From: Hansfordia pulvinata
Lineage: Eukaryota > Ascomycota > Sordariomycetes > Xylariales
Direction of reading: 5' to 3'
Length of the DNA stretch: 64,000 nt
Assembly: GCA_006538405.1 (NCBI GenBank)
Contig: BJKQ01000004.1
Location: forward strand, 3,122,966 to 3,186,965
The notes beneath the pieces were generated by a model. It saw only the letters and a list, made by a program, of their open reading frames with translations. It ran no database searches and was not told the DNA's origin. A program made the position numbers and the translations under genes. Of the stretch, positions 48,632-62,412 are shown piece after piece. The stretch's first letter is position 1; each line of letters starts with the position of its first letter.

Positions 48632-49294
48632 ATACGACCATACCATCTGGAAAATTCGGGATCCCGTCCGCTCTCCCATAGACAAGCCAGATAGGGCCGG
48701 ATTAGTAGTTGGGTCGGTGACGACCAGCGAATCCCCGGTGTTGTATGTTTTGTCTTTATGCTTATGCCCTGTGCCGTGCCTGTCAGTAAGGTGACTTGAA
48801 CTCACCCCTCGCCTGGTTCTTTTCTGTTCTTATCACGAGTATTTTATCACTGCTTCTTCTATTTCATTTTCTTTCGCCCCACACTGTACCCCTGGCAGTG
48901 CCGCGGCCCCGTCAGTCGAAGTCCCGTCTTAACGTTAATATTTCATATCGCAACTGTGCTTTTGCAAGCTTCATTAATGCTATTCTTGAATACAAAACCG
49001 TTTATACTATAACCCCGCCTCGGAGCGAATGCTGCGCCCACCACACTGATTGCTTCTGCTTCGTTAATAGCTGCGTCTAATAAGGCCGATAAATAGACTG
49101 AAGACTAAGGGGCAGATGGTGTTGTCACATCAAAGAGCGGAGAGTCCTCCCGGACGAGCCCGATCATCGGGCTATAGTAGTCTGGATTGGCCTTGTTCCG
49201 TGGAGGGATTTTCACCCGGTCGTATATTTTACTCGCTTATTCCACCGCTCGGCCGCGCCCGTCGTAGTCTCGACCTGGGTTGAACGGTAATATA
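48632..49294 (-). pseudogene. remnant of an unrecognised protein gene with RIP-type stop codons
   Basis: Read leftward from about 49294, one frame encodes protein-like sequence: PFNPGRDYDGRGRAVE, YDRVKIPPRNKANPDYYSP, MIGLVREDSPLFDVTTP, LDAAINEAEAISVVGAAF and GYSINGFVFKNSINEACK. From 48928 the adjacent frame continues with TDGAAALPGVQCGAKENEIE, then TYNTGDSLVVTDPTTNP and LSMGERTGSRIFQMVWSY, ending at a donor-like GTGAGA (48631). In-frame stops lie at 49237-49239 (TAA), 49105-49107 (TAG), 48943-48945 (TGA) and 48830-48835 (TAA, TGA). Each could come from CAA, CAG or CGA by a C-to-T change, the RIP signature. A frame change lies between 48943 and 48928. I do not recognise the family; its 5' part appears lost into the AT-rich block. 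Confidence 0.6.
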
Positions 49295-52090
49295 AGCGTA
49301 CTTAATTAACAGGGTTGAAATGACTTACCTTAAATATATAGTTCTATTGATTAACGTGCGTTGGAATTATTTCAAATAATGCAGTTGACTAGAAAGATTA
49401 CACCGAAATTTAGAAATTTATTTAAAATATTAAATTAAATGCTTTTGAACAGTTACCCTTTATTAATTAAACCTTGAATCCGAATCAACTTATATATCGA
49501 TTTAATAATCCCGGCTAAATCGTATAACATGATGATAGAAAAATGCATATATTTATTAATTAAAATTTTTTTAAAATGCGTATAAATACACACGTACGAA
49601 TATAAATGAATATTCATTGAAAACGAAGCTAAAGTTAAAATGCTTAAAGTAATAATAATGACTTTAACCACTTTAAGTGTGGCGTAACGTGGGTTACGAT
49701 ACTTAATTCAATTACTTATATCGAGCTTTTTATAATAATTATAATAAAGGTTTTAAAACTAATCTATATAAAATTAATTAAGCTTCTTAATTATTAGGAA
49801 ACTACCGTTGATGTTTAATATTCAATAATTCTTAAAACTTATTATAATACATTGAATTAATAATTATATATCAATTTTTTTGAAATTTTTACTTAATTCG
49901 CTTATATTTAAAAAGTCATTTAATTACACAGTGTTTATATCAAATAATAATTTAATGATTCATAATATATGACTTAAAAGTATAATCTTAATTTAAAGAA
50001 AATGTGAATTAATCTCGAAAATGAATTTACACTTTTTACTTCTTTAACGGGAATTGATATAACTTATAATGATACTATTATATTTAACTTCAAGTTACGT
50101 CTCCGGTGTTGAGACTAAAGAAAAAAAGCCGTAAAATCCGTTATAAGGTATAAATAATTAGTTACGGGTTAACACTTTATTATAAAGTTAAGTTTTAATC
50201 TTTTAATAATTAAGGTTTTATTTATCAACGACCGGTGGCTCGTTGAACGCTTATATCCGAATCAATATTAAGTCGTTTAAAAATGATAATATTTAACTTT
50301 AATTTAACAACTTCTTTACTTATATATCCTTGATTTATAAGTTATATTCACTTTTTACATTATTTGAAAAAAAGAATTATAAGGCTTTACTTATAATATT
50401 AAAATTGAAAATTTATTAATCTTTTTTAAATTTATTAATAGCTTATAAAGTGATAAAAACTTAATAATAATACAAGCATAAGCTTACAGGTATATTGAAT
50501 TATATAATACTTATAAATAAGTGCTATATTTAATAAAAAGATTACTTATAATTTTTATATTTTTAAGATTTAAAGACCGACGTGAATTAAGATTGAAACT
50601 ATTAATTAGATATCTATAATTAATTAAAAGTAATTACTTAAAAGTGACTCACGTAGAATATTAAACTTTACGAGATTATTAATTTAAATAAACTATATAA
50701 TAAGTATTATTAAATGATTAGGTTTTATAAGTTACTTTAAGTTCTTCAAGTTCTTATAAATAAACTTATTGAATTTTATTCTTTGAGATACTTTTATATT
50801 ACTAGAATCTATATACTCATGAGCCTTTAATGAAAATCAAAAACCAGTACTAAATAATAATTATAAGTAAAATAAGGTTTTATAAATGATAAGGTTTTAT
50901 AAATGTAAAGATTAGTAATTCAAATAAAGTCTTTATTAGAAATATAGCTTAAGCTTATTTACAAGTTAACTTATAGATTTAAAAATTTAAACTTAAAAGT
51001 AAGAAAAACATAAACTAAGTACATTAATTATATTATAATGTATCATTTTAAGTAGAAGATATTATAATAAGTAAAAAATATTATAATAAGTAAAACGAGT
51101 TAAATAAAGTATACTGAGTTATATTAAGTGCAATGAGTTATTAAGTGGATAATCTTATATTCAATATAAGAAATCAAGTTAAATCGAAGTAAACGTGAGA
51201 AAAATTTAAATTTTTGAATATTTAAACTTAATATTAATAGAAATTATATTAAGTAAAAGCTACTATATTAAACACATCCAATTCAGTTAATTAGAACAGA
51301 ACATATAAGCTACTTAAATTATTTCGTTTAATTCAGTTTTTATTAAATTACTATTTAATTAACTTAATTAAGCTTATTATTAAAGTTAATTTCCAGCTAA
51401 CTTCAGTTAGCCTATATAAGTTACTCGCTTTTCAACTTGAATCCGTGCAAATTAAATTTATATAAATCCAGACTTATATAAGTTACTTAACTTATTTATT
51501 TCAAGTAGCTTATACGAGCTTAAGTTATTTATAAGTTAATTAAAAACTTAATTTATTAAATCTCATTATAAAAACCTCTTTATCTTACTTTAAAGATTAC
51601 CGTATATTTATTAAAAAGATAATATAAGTTAAATTAATTTTACTTAATATTATAGAACCAAATAAGATTTCTTTTAATTTCATCAACTTTTTCCTAATTT
51701 GGTTTAATAAACATGTTTTTCTTTTTTATCATTTTTATTTTGTTTCCTGCTTTAAAATGTGGTATATTTAACTTAACTCGTTTTACTTCACTTAATTTAT
51801 TATCGTTAACTTTTAATATAATAACCTTATAAAATAAACTCTTTATAAGATAAATTAAGTTAAAGTGTATTAATCCGTAAGTTAAGTTTTACTAAGGTTC
51901 GTATTATTAATCATAAGTTTTAAGTTAACTTATAAGTAACTCACGTGAGTTACTTTAAGTTACTTATAAGTCAACTCACGGATTTAAAGTTTCAAACTTA
52001 ATAAAATTTTAAGCAGTTTTATGAGATATTTTTCTTATAATTAAGTGAGATAAGTAACTTAAATGTATTTAAAGTGAATCAATTTAAGTA

Positions 52091-52116
52091 TTATATATAT
52101 ATATATATATATATAA
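52091..52116. repeat. (AT)n microsatellite
   Basis: An uninterrupted TA/AT dinucleotide run of about 24 bases within the AT-rich block. Confidence 0.85.
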
Positions 52117-52832
52117 GTTTAATAAAAGTTAACAGAATTTACTTTAACTTTTTAAAACTTAAAATTCATATAACTTATTTTATTTATTTAATCATCCGAG
52201 TTATTTAATTTAATCAACTTACTTTAGTATTTTTAATGTTTATTAACTTATATAATCTTACTTTAATTTACTTACCTTATTAACTTACTTTAACTTACTT
52301 TGTTTTCTTAGCTTATATTAACTTATTTTAACTTAAATCTATTAACTTAACTCATTCTTAATATCCTTTAACTTATTTAACTTACTTCATCTTTTATAAC
52401 TTATAATAACTTATATATATTAATAAATACTCACTTTGATTTACTAGGCTTATTTTAAATTATAATATATTTAACCTAATTTTTCTTTTTAAACCCCTTT
52501 ATAAATAGTTTAAACTAATTAGTTTTACTTATATAAATAAGTTTAATTCATTAAGAGTTAAATATAATTAAATAACTATAAAACCGTGAGTTAACTTATA
52601 AGTAACTTGGACTTACGTGAGTTATTATCAAGGTTAATATTATAAATCATGAATCTTAAGTTAACTTATAAGTAACTTACGTGAATCATTTTAAATCCGT
52701 GATTTTACTGATTTGTATGAATTTAAATTAGTAAGGTGAGTGATTAACGTGAATTTAATTTACTTTAAGTTACTTATAAATTAGCCCACGGATTTAACTT
52801 ATTTAATTTTAATTAATAAAATAACTAATTAT

Positions 52833-53366
52833 CAGGGTTGGTATTATGAATCATGAGTTTTAAGTTAACTCATAAGTAACTCCCGTGAGTCACTTTAAAT
52901 CAGTATTTTTATTAACTCGCGTGAGTTAACTCACATGAATCATAAGTTACTTTAAGTTACTTATAAGTTAACTCACGGATTCAAAATAAGCATATTTTAA
53001 GTATAAAACTGTATAAAAAATATAAAAAGTATAAAAAGAGATGTTATTTTTTTAATAATACACTATTAAAAAACAATTAATAAATAAAAATAATTAATTA
53101 AATTTAAACTTAAGTTTAAATAATTATTTAAATTAAGGCTAAGTTATTCGTATTAATTATAACTAACATAAGTTAAAATTAAGCTTAATATTAGTTATTA
53201 TATTAATTAAAATAAATTACCGTGAATCCGTGAATTAACTTACGAGTAACTTAGATTCATGTGAGTTACTTTAAATCAATAAGGTGAGTAACTCATGTGA
53301 ATTCGGATTCACGTGAGTTATTAACTCACGTAAGGTTAACTCGAGTTAACTCATTACCAACCCTGC
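52833..53366 (+). mobile_element. inverted-repeat (MITE-like) element, long form
   Basis: 534 bp bounded by CAGGGTTGGTA on the left and its exact complement TACCAACCCTG on the right (11-bp terminal inverted repeat). Both arms carry TCACGTGA-type palindromes and GTTAACTCA words; the middle is nearly pure A/T. There is no coding capacity, so it would need enzymes from elsewhere. This is the best preserved long copy. Confidence 0.6.
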
Positions 53367-54171
53367 TAATTATAAGCTTATATTTAACTTAGACTTATTA
53401 AATAAATTATTTAAATCTTTTACATACTTTATTTATTAATATAACTTAATACCATAGTTTTTATTTATTATATTATATTATTATTTATTATATTAATAAT
53501 GAATTATTTGAAAATATACTTTATTTATAACTTTGATATTAAATTATAACAAACTTTAATACCGTAAGTCAATTTATAAGTAATTAAGACTTATATAAGC
53601 TACTTTAAATCAGTAAAATGAGTAACTTAATGAATCTGAATTAAAGGGGTGAGTAACTCACATAAATCCGGATTCATGTGAATCGGATTCGAGTTAACTT
53701 GTTACTAACCCGGGTTGTTATTAACTCACGTGAGTTACCTGGAGTTAACTTATTATTACTTTAATCAATATCAAGCTTTATATAAGTGAATAAAGCCTTT
53801 GAGAAAGCTTTAAATAAGATTTTAATAAGATAGAAGCTGATATTTATAGTATTAAAGAAAATGGAGATTAATAATTTAGTTCACTTTAAGTAATTACTTC
53901 GTGTAAAGTATTATATATGATATAATAATTATTAAATTAAGTTCAACGCGGTATAAGTCGTACGCTCGTGGATTATTAAATTTAAAACTTAAATATAAAA
54001 CGGAAACAGAGAAACTCATATAAGAATTATAATAATAAAAGCTATAATTTAACTTTAATAAGTATAAAAAAGATAAATTAAAGAATGATAATAAAAAAAG
54101 TAAGCAAAATAAAATTAGGAAAAAAAAGATCTTTAAAACGTATCTTCTTAAAACCAGTATTCACTTTAATA

Positions 54172-54374
54172 CAGGGTTAATAATATAAATCATGAATCTT
54201 AAATCGATTCATGAGTAACTCAGGTGAATCACTTTGAATCAGTGATTTTATTAGTTCATGTAAATCCGGATTCACGTGAATCTGATTTATATGAATCTGA
54301 ATCAGTAAAGTGAGTAACTCACGTGAATCCGGATTCACGTGAATCGGATTCGAGTTAACTTATTACTAACCCTG
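54172..54374 (+). mobile_element. inverted-repeat (MITE-like) element, short form
   Basis: 203 bp from CAGGGTTAATAAT to TTATTACTAACCCTG. It keeps the two palindrome-rich arms (several GGATTCACGTGAATC-type palindromes) but lacks the A/T core of the long form. It is one of the least mutated copies. Confidence 0.6.
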
Positions 54375-55458
54375 CTTTAATATAATAAATACTCATTTAT
54401 ACTCTTTTTCTTAATCCATTTTCTTTTCTTTAGTCTCTTTTTAATATTTCTTTTCACTCTCCATTGCTTTTTTAACACCTTATTTTACTTTTTTATTCCT
54501 TTTCCTTTTTATTATCCATTTTACTCCATTTTATTTCCGCGATTAAATAATTGATTAATCTCACTTTTTTATGTTTACTGTTAAATCCCATTTCACTTCT
54601 ACTTTCTTCTTTTTTTAGTTATTAATAGTGTTTATAATAGGTTAGTACGAGTTTACTTACGTAAGTCAAATTAGAGTTATTATGAATTTATATAAGTGAC
54701 TTACTTCATTGATTTAAAATAACTCCCGTGATTGTAAGCTGTTTACAAGTTAACTTACGAATTCACGGTATTTTACATCGATGAATAAAATTATGAATAT
54801 TAAGATTTAGTATAATTTATATTAATTATTATAAATTCTTATAAATTAAAAAAATTATACGTATAAACATAATTATAAAGTTTTAATTTAAATAATTTAT
54901 TACACTTAATAATCATTAGTTTCATAATACATTATTTAAAGAATATCTTTACTTATATTATTAATACTGTCTTAAACTATTCAATACTGTTTAATTCTTT
55001 ATTAATGTTTTCAAAAGAAGAATTCATAACTTAGCTTATAAATAACTTAAGTAAATTATTAATCAAACTTTAAGTAACTTAAATTTATGTAGATTAATTG
55101 AAATATTGATTTAACGTAATTCACGTGAATTACTTATAAGTTAACTTAAGAATTATAGCTTAAAAAGTTAATTTTATTTATTAGTTTAATTTACTTATAT
55201 ATTAACTTTTATTATTAACACATATATCTTAATTAAAGATATTTTTATAACATTCTGCTCTTCGTTTCATTATAAACATAATTTACTTAATATATTAAAT
55301 TTTTAAGCTCTTTTCAATTAATAAGTAAACTTACACTCTTAAAGTATAAAACAAACCTTTAGCTTTTTTGTTTTAAAGTATTCTATTGAAAATGTTTAAC
55401 CTTTTTTTATATTCGAAATTGATTTTAAACCTAAGTTATTAATTAAGTTGTTTATAAG

Positions 55459-56436
55459 CAGGGTTAATAATGAGTTAACTCGAATCCAATTCATATAAGT
55501 TACTCACCTTATTAATTTAAATTTATATGAATCAAACTCACTTGAATCCGGATTTCTATGAGTTACTCATTTTTTTAATTTTAAGTAACTTATATTAATC
55601 TGAGTAACTTCTAAATCAACGTACGGATTTATATATAATTAATAATTTGATATTGAATAAGTATTAACTTACGGACTTTTATATAATTGATAATACTGAA
55701 TACTGAATAAGTATTAACTTACAGATTTATATATACTTAATAATATTAAATATTATATTATTTTAATTTAATTGGTTTTGCTTAAAATAACCCGGTTTAC
55801 TTCATGTAACTACTTTTACTTAACTTAATTCGTAAGTTATTAAGATAAGTAGAATGAATTAAGTTATTTCGGTTTATATTATGTTATTCGCTTATATTAA
55901 CTTAATTGATCTCACTGAAAACGATTTATTATACTTAATAAATTTTACCTAATATATTATTTTACTTATTATAATTTATTTCACGTTACAATCTAGTTTA
56001 TTTAATATAATTTATTATACTTAATAAATTTTACCTAATATATTATTTTACTTATTATAATTTATTTCACGTTACAATCTAGTTTATTTAATATAATTTA
56101 TTATACTTAATATACTTTTTCTTACTTATAATACTTCGGTTTACTTAATATACTTTATTCCACTTACTTTAATTTATTTTACTTAATGACTTATTTTAAG
56201 GTAAACTTTATAGAAAGTCGTAAGTGGGAATTTTTGAAATCCGTGAATTAATTCATGAATAACTTAAAAATAACTTATATAATTTAACAAGCTGATTTAA
56301 AGTAACTTAAACTCACGTGAGTTACTCACTTTATTTATTCAGACTTATATGAATCAATCAAATCACTGATCTAAAGTGATTCACGTGAGCTACTTATTAA
56401 TTAACTTAGGATTTATGATTCATAATACTAACCCTG
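55459..56436 (-). mobile_element. inverted-repeat element, expanded form with internal tandem repeats
   Basis: 978 bp from CAGGGTTAATAATGAG to CATAATACTAACCCTG, in the opposite orientation to the copy at 52833. The arms match the family. Its core is enlarged by a ~50-bp imperfect tandem repeat (about 55615-55755) and an 86-bp perfect duplication (55925-56112). Confidence 0.5.
55925..56112. repeat. 86-bp perfect tandem duplication (2.2 copies)
   Basis: The unit beginning TTTATTATACTTAATAAA at 55925 recurs at 56011 and, for 16 bases, at 56097, each 86 bp apart. The two full copies are identical as far as I can read. Confidence 0.9.
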
Positions 56437-57147
56437 TTTATAAGTGAAAAAGCGTTCTTAAATACTCTTAGTATTTTTTAATCTTATTACCGACACGAGA
56501 GAGATTAAGGAAATTAAATTGATTAACCTTAATTTATTTTAGATTCATATAAATCAGATTCACGTGAATCCGGATTTATATAAGTTACTTGCTTAACTGA
56601 TTTAAAGTAACTTACGTGAATTTAAGTTACTTATAAATTAACTTATTGATTTATATTATTTAATTTTAACTAATATATTAATTAATTATAAGCTTAATTT
56701 GAACTTAAAGTAAATCTAAATTATATAATTATCTTTAATTTACTTATTTATCTGTTTTAAACCTAAATTTCAAATTCTTTTAATTAATTTTAATTATTTA
56801 TATAATATATCATTTTAAATACGTCCTTTTTTATACCTTTTATACTGCTTTTAAACTTAAAATTGCTTTTTTAAATCCGTGAATTAACTTATAAATAACT
56901 TAAAGTAACTTACATAAATTAATAAGCTGATTTAAAGTAACTTAAATTCACGTGAATTACTCACTTTACTGATTGAAATTCATATGAATCAGTAAAATCA
57001 CTGATCTAAAGTGATTCACGTGAGTTACTTATAAATTAACTTAAGATTGATAATTCATATTATTCACCTTACGTATTATATCGTTTTTTACTTTACGTAT
57101 ACGGTATCATTATACTTATTACTTTACTTAATACTTCACTTATTATT

Positions 57148-57683
57148 AAGGTTAATAATCAGTCAATTAAAGTTAACTTACGTGAATTATTTACCCTTTT
57201 TTCAGATTCATTACGTTACTCACCTTATTAATTTAAAGTAACTTAAGTGAATTTAAGTTACTTATAAATTAAGTCACGAATGCGCGGTACTTAATAGTAA
57301 TTAATATATTAACTCAATATAACTTATAATAACTTTCATTTACTTCATATTAGCTTAAAGTAGTTTTATATTTAAGTAATACTTTTTTCTTAACTTAATA
57401 TAAGTATTTTATTAAATTGTTTTATTTATAGTAGAAACTGAATGCTATTTAAAGATTAAATCTTACACGTTCTTACGTATAAAGTCTTTAAACTTTTCAT
57501 ATAATTAAAACTTTTAAATCCGTGAGTTAACTTTTAAATCACTTAAAGTAATTCATATAAAATAATGGCTTTATTTATAACTACCTAAACTTATATAAAT
57601 CAATAAATTTACTGATTTAAAGTAACTCACGTGAGTTACTTATAGGTTCACTTAAAGTTTAAGACTTATATTATTAACTCTGC
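57148..57683 (-). mobile_element. inverted-repeat (MITE-like) element, long form, decayed
   Basis: 536 bp from AAGGTTAATAATCAG to ATTATTAACTCTGC. Terminal changes relative to the family (CAGGG to AAGGT-type, CCCTG to CTCTG) are mostly transitions. GTAACTCACGTGAGTTAC at 57622-57639 is a perfect 18-base palindrome. Confidence 0.5.
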
Positions 57684-60429
57684 TTATTAATATACTCTTC
57701 ACTTTTTATTACTTTATGTTATCTTTTTATAAGCTGTTTTTAAATTATGAATAGTATTATAATAAAAAACGTTTTAAAACTACCTTTATTATTAAAACGA
57801 GAAGTATAAAGAATACAGTGTATTAAACAAGTATTCATTAACTTCGCACTTCTTTTAAACGCTATCTTATTAACTTAAAAAGAGTAATAAAACGATCATT
57901 ACGGTACTTTTCTTAAATTCAACGAGCCGAAAACGCGTGAAAGTAAATAGTTTTTAAAATAATTTAATAAGAACGAGCTTTAATTAAATAAGGCATCGTT
58001 TTAAATTATTTTTACTTATTCTTAATGCTATGAATTTAAAATGATGATAAGATTTTTTAAATGATTTAAGAAATAGATTAAACTTTAATTACTTTATTTA
58101 AAAATAAATAAGTTATTTTATAAAAAAAGTTTAAGTATTCATTTTAACCTATTAATTTAAGAGTTAAATTTATAAGTTTATACGATATGATAAATACTTA
58201 ATAAATTCTGATTAATATATCTCACAAATAATCTTTAAGATCACATTTATTAAAAATATTAATGTTAAATTAATAACTTAAACTCTTATATTTAAAGCGC
58301 TTTTTTTTATCCTTAAATTTAATAATTTATTATAAACATCTTATTATTAAGTGATGAAAATTATTATAATAAATAAGAATTTCAGTTCACGTTAAAGTTA
58401 AGTCTACTTATAAGTATCGTTTCTTTTTATATAAAGTTTAAGATTTATTAAGTATTAAAATCTGAATTAACTCTGTCTTTAATATTATTATATTATTAAA
58501 GTATGCTTATGTATATTCTTACTTTTTTCCTTATAAATCATGAATTATATATAGCTTATTAATTTATTAAGGATTAATAATACAGTACTACTCAAACTAA
58601 TAGTGATATAATTATGTTTTAATAAACACTTTAAAACAATAAAATAAAATAAAAATAATAAAGAAGATTTAAAAGGTTATACGTTTTTATTTTTATATGA
58701 AAATTGACATTATTTAATAAATAGAAAATCGTGTAATAAATAATAGTTTTACTTTTATATATGATAAGCATTAAATCACTTAATAAGTCACTCACGTACG
58801 TGATTTTAGATCTGTGATATTACTAATTTATATAAGCTTAAGTTACTTTCAATTAAATTATTAACGTATTTAAATTATCTTAAACTACTTAAAAGCTATT
58901 TATATCCTTAAAATTTTAACCTTAATTAATTATAAAGTGCATATTTTAACGTGAAGTGTAATATAAAATAACTTTAAAGGATTATTTATTAAAATAAAAG
59001 TAATATATAAATTAATGTAATAAAATTAAACGAATAAATCTTAAAATTAAGATAAGTTTTTTAAAAATAAAAAGAGTACTTCTAATCAAATTAAAATATG
59101 ATTAAAACATATCTTAACAAGAAATTTATGTTAAATCATATTCAAGTAATTATATCCGTGAGTTACTTAATTATTATTAATAATTATAATTCTTATATAT
59201 CACATTAAATAAAAATGTTAAGTAACTTAATAAATTTAAATTAAAAAGTTATGTTAACTACGGAAGTAATGATTTTACGTGGTTTAACTTAAGGTAACTT
59301 ATTATATAACTTATAAAATTATTAAAATAACTATAAGGTAAACGGCTGCGTTGATTTTATCACTTTTCTTATTAACGGGCTGAGCGAAATATTTTATAAA
59401 TTAAGAATAAGAAGTTAAACCTTATATTAAAGTGATTTTCGTTTTGAAACTTTATAGCTTTTACTCATTTATTTACTTATATATCTTTATTAATTTTATT
59501 TCATAAAGTTCGTTAAACTACTATTTAACTAAATATATATTAGGTTTTTTAATACCTAAAGTATATATAAAATTATATTTAATAAAAAAATAAGATTCCG
59601 GATAGCTTTAATAAGATAAGATTCCTTATTTATTTAGCTTGTTTATTAATAATTTATTATTTAAAAAGTTTATTAATGAATTTATTAATATTATAGATCT
59701 TATTTCTTTCTTAAACTCGACTTATAATAAAGTTAATACGTTGCAAAAATCAAAGTAAACATGAAGATAAGTTAAAATAATGATTAATTTGATTTTAAAC
59801 CTTAATTTTTTAAATAAAGTTAAATGTTTAAATAAGATATTTAAAGCCTATATTCGAAACACTTAATAAACCTTTTGTTATATTATAAAGCGAGTCTTAT
59901 ATCTTTTTACCGAAAGGAATGTTTTATTTCTTTAAAATAAAGGTTTAAATAAAACTTTATAATTAAAAACTACAGTTAAAGAAAATATCGAAGAATATAT
60001 TATAAAGAGATAAACTTTTAATTTATCCTTTATACTCCTTTAATTTAGTATAAGTACTTATAAGTAATACTTTATTAATTTAAAGTTTAAATAACTTTAT
60101 TTCTATATTCAAAGGGGAATTAAGAGATTAAATAAGGGTTCTCTTAAAATATTTCATCCTTTTTAAGTTTAAGAGCTAGTAAACATCTTTTTCTCTTTAA
60201 CCTTAATTAACATTATAATGAATTACTTTTAAAATCATATTCTTATTTTTCACTTATCACGTTAAGTAAACACTGTTAAACGTATCTTTAATTTAATTAT
60301 TTAAAATTAGTTAAACCTATATTTATTATATATCAAACTTTTTATTATTTAAATAAAACTTATGAAAAATGTAAAAAGAAAAACGATTATACTATAATTA
60401 AAATTGAATTATAGATCTTAAGTTTTAAG

Positions 60430-60952
60430 CAGGGTTAATAGTTAATAAACTCGATTTAACTTACGTGAGTTATTAACTCATGTGAGTTCCTTACTTTATT
60501 AAGTTAAAGTAAATTATATGATTTTAAGTTACTCGTAAGGTAACTCACGGATTCACGGTAATTTATTTTAATTAATTAATTAATTAATACAAGGCTTAAT
60601 TTAAATTTAAATTAATTATAGAAGAAACAATATAACTAAAAGCTAATATACCTATTAATATGAACGTTAAGTTAAACTTAATGGGTTAATTTTATTTATA
60701 AATTATTTTTTAATAATATATTGTTTTTAAAAAAATCTCTTTTTATACTTTTTATAAAATCTTATACTGAGAATCTCCTTATTTTAAACCCGTGAGTTAA
60801 CTTCAAAGTAACTTAAAATAATTTATAATTTATATGAGTTAACTTATGTGAGTTAATAACTTATATAAATTAAGAAAATTAATGATTTAAAGTAATTTAC
60901 GTGAGTTACTTATAAGTTAACTTAAGATTTATATTTTATAATATTAACCTTA
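60430..60952 (-). mobile_element. inverted-repeat (MITE-like) element, long form
   Basis: 523 bp from CAGGGTTAATAG to TATTAACCTTA. The layout of arms and A/T core mirrors the copy at 52833 in reverse. The right end has decayed from CCCTG to CCTTA. Confidence 0.5.
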
Positions 60953-61001
60953 GTTTTAAAATAACTTAAAAGTGACTCACGTAAGTTATTATATAATAAT
61001 T

Positions 61002-61597
61002 AAGGTTAAAACCATAAATCATGAGTTTTTAATTAACTTATAAGTAACTCACGTAAGTTACTTTAAATTAAAGATTTTATTAACTCACGTGGGTTATTAA
61101 GTTATATAAGTTAACTTATATGAATTTTAAGTCATTATAAAATAAGTTAATAACTCACATACGTTACTTTAAGATACTTATAAGTTAACTCACAGATTTT
61201 AAAAAGTATTTCTCAAGTATACAGTTATATAAAAGGTACAAAAAAATTCTTTTTAAATAATATATTATTAAGATAATAAAGATTTAAATAAAATTAATTC
61301 TTAATAACTTAAATTTAAGTTTTCTTTAATAAATAAAGCAAGTTTATTTTAATAAAACTAGTATTACTTTATTTAACTTTAATTAAAGCTTGATATATAT
61401 TATTTTATTGAATAAAATTAAATAACATGAATTTAAGAGTTAACTTACGAGTAACTTAAATACACGTAAGTTACTTTAATTAAGTAAGTAAGTAACTTAC
61501 GTGAGTTACCTTAAATGAATCTGAATTAAAAGGGTGAATAGCTTATATAAGTTAATAACTCACGTAAGTTAACTCGAGTTAACTTATTTTTAACCTT
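61002..61597 (+). mobile_element. inverted-repeat (MITE-like) element, long form, decayed
   Basis: 596 bp from AAGGTTAAAACCATAAATCA to TTATTTTTAACCTT, in the orientation of the 52833 copy and only about 50 bp after the element ending at 60952. It includes GTAACTCACGTAAGTTAC (61044-61061), one G-to-A step from the perfect palindrome. Confidence 0.5.
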
Positions 61598-61614
61598 AAT
61601 AAGAATTAACTTTA

Positions 61615-61685
61615 TTAATTAACGTGAGTTATTAACTTACGCGACTTAATTAACGTGAGTTATTAACTTACGCGACTTAATTAAC
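61615..61685. repeat. 31-bp tandem repeat (2.3 copies)
   Basis: The unit starting TTAATTAACGTGAGTTATTA at 61615 repeats perfectly at 61646 and for nine bases at 61677. Confidence 0.85.
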
Positions 61686-62178
61686 ATAAATCTTAATTTA
61701 CTTATAATTAAGCTATTAATCTTAATTAATTACTTTAAGTTATTTATAATTTTAATTAAAGATTAAAAGTGTTAAATAAAGTAAAAAATCTTTATAATAT
61801 TAAAATTTATATTAAGTAAACCTTAATAAAATAAGCTTAAAATAAGATAATTTATATACGTTTTAAATAAGTTATAAATCTTAATTTAAAACATTTATAT
61901 AAGCTTGTTATATTGATTTAAGTGAAAAAATAAAACTATTAATATAACGTACGGTTAACTTGAAAATGTTTAAATATTAAGTTAGCTTTAAAGAAACTTA
62001 AGAAGCTGGTTTAAATAAGTGGCCTTATTAACACGCGTAAGTTAAAGTTCTTTTATAAAAGTTAATTAATTTACATAAAGCACTTAAAGCTTTTTAATTA
62101 ACCTTAAAATTTTTCAAAACGTAAATGTCTTTAATTAAGTGGTAAATAATAAAAAGAAAAATACATTTATCTTTTATT

Positions 62179-62412
62179 AAGGTTAATAATAAATAACCTT
62201 AAGTTAACTTATATAAATTATTAAGTTACGTGAGTTACTGACCTCTTTAATTCACATTTATATAAATTAAATTTATATAAATCCGGATTCACGTGAGCTA
62301 TACACCTTATTAACTTAAATTCATATGAATTAATAGAATCTTTATATTTAAGATAATTGACGTAGGTTACTTATAAGTTAACTTAAAACTTATAATTTAT
62401 ATTATTAACCTT
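62179..62412 (-). mobile_element. inverted-repeat (MITE-like) element, short form, decayed
   Basis: 234 bp from AAGGTTAATAATAAATAACC to TATTATTAACCTT. It is similar in size to the 54172 copy but carries more TATA-type replacements of the palindromes. Confidence 0.5.

Noticed and set aside
48480..49300. CRISPR array or phage-like repeats near the boundary
   Set aside because: There are no regularly spaced direct repeats, and the organism is eukaryotic; the sequence reads as a decayed gene.
57047..57241. 64-codon open frame with hydrophobic translation in the AT-rich block
   Set aside because: It is Ile/Leu/Tyr-rich only because of A/T composition and it overlaps a repeat element.
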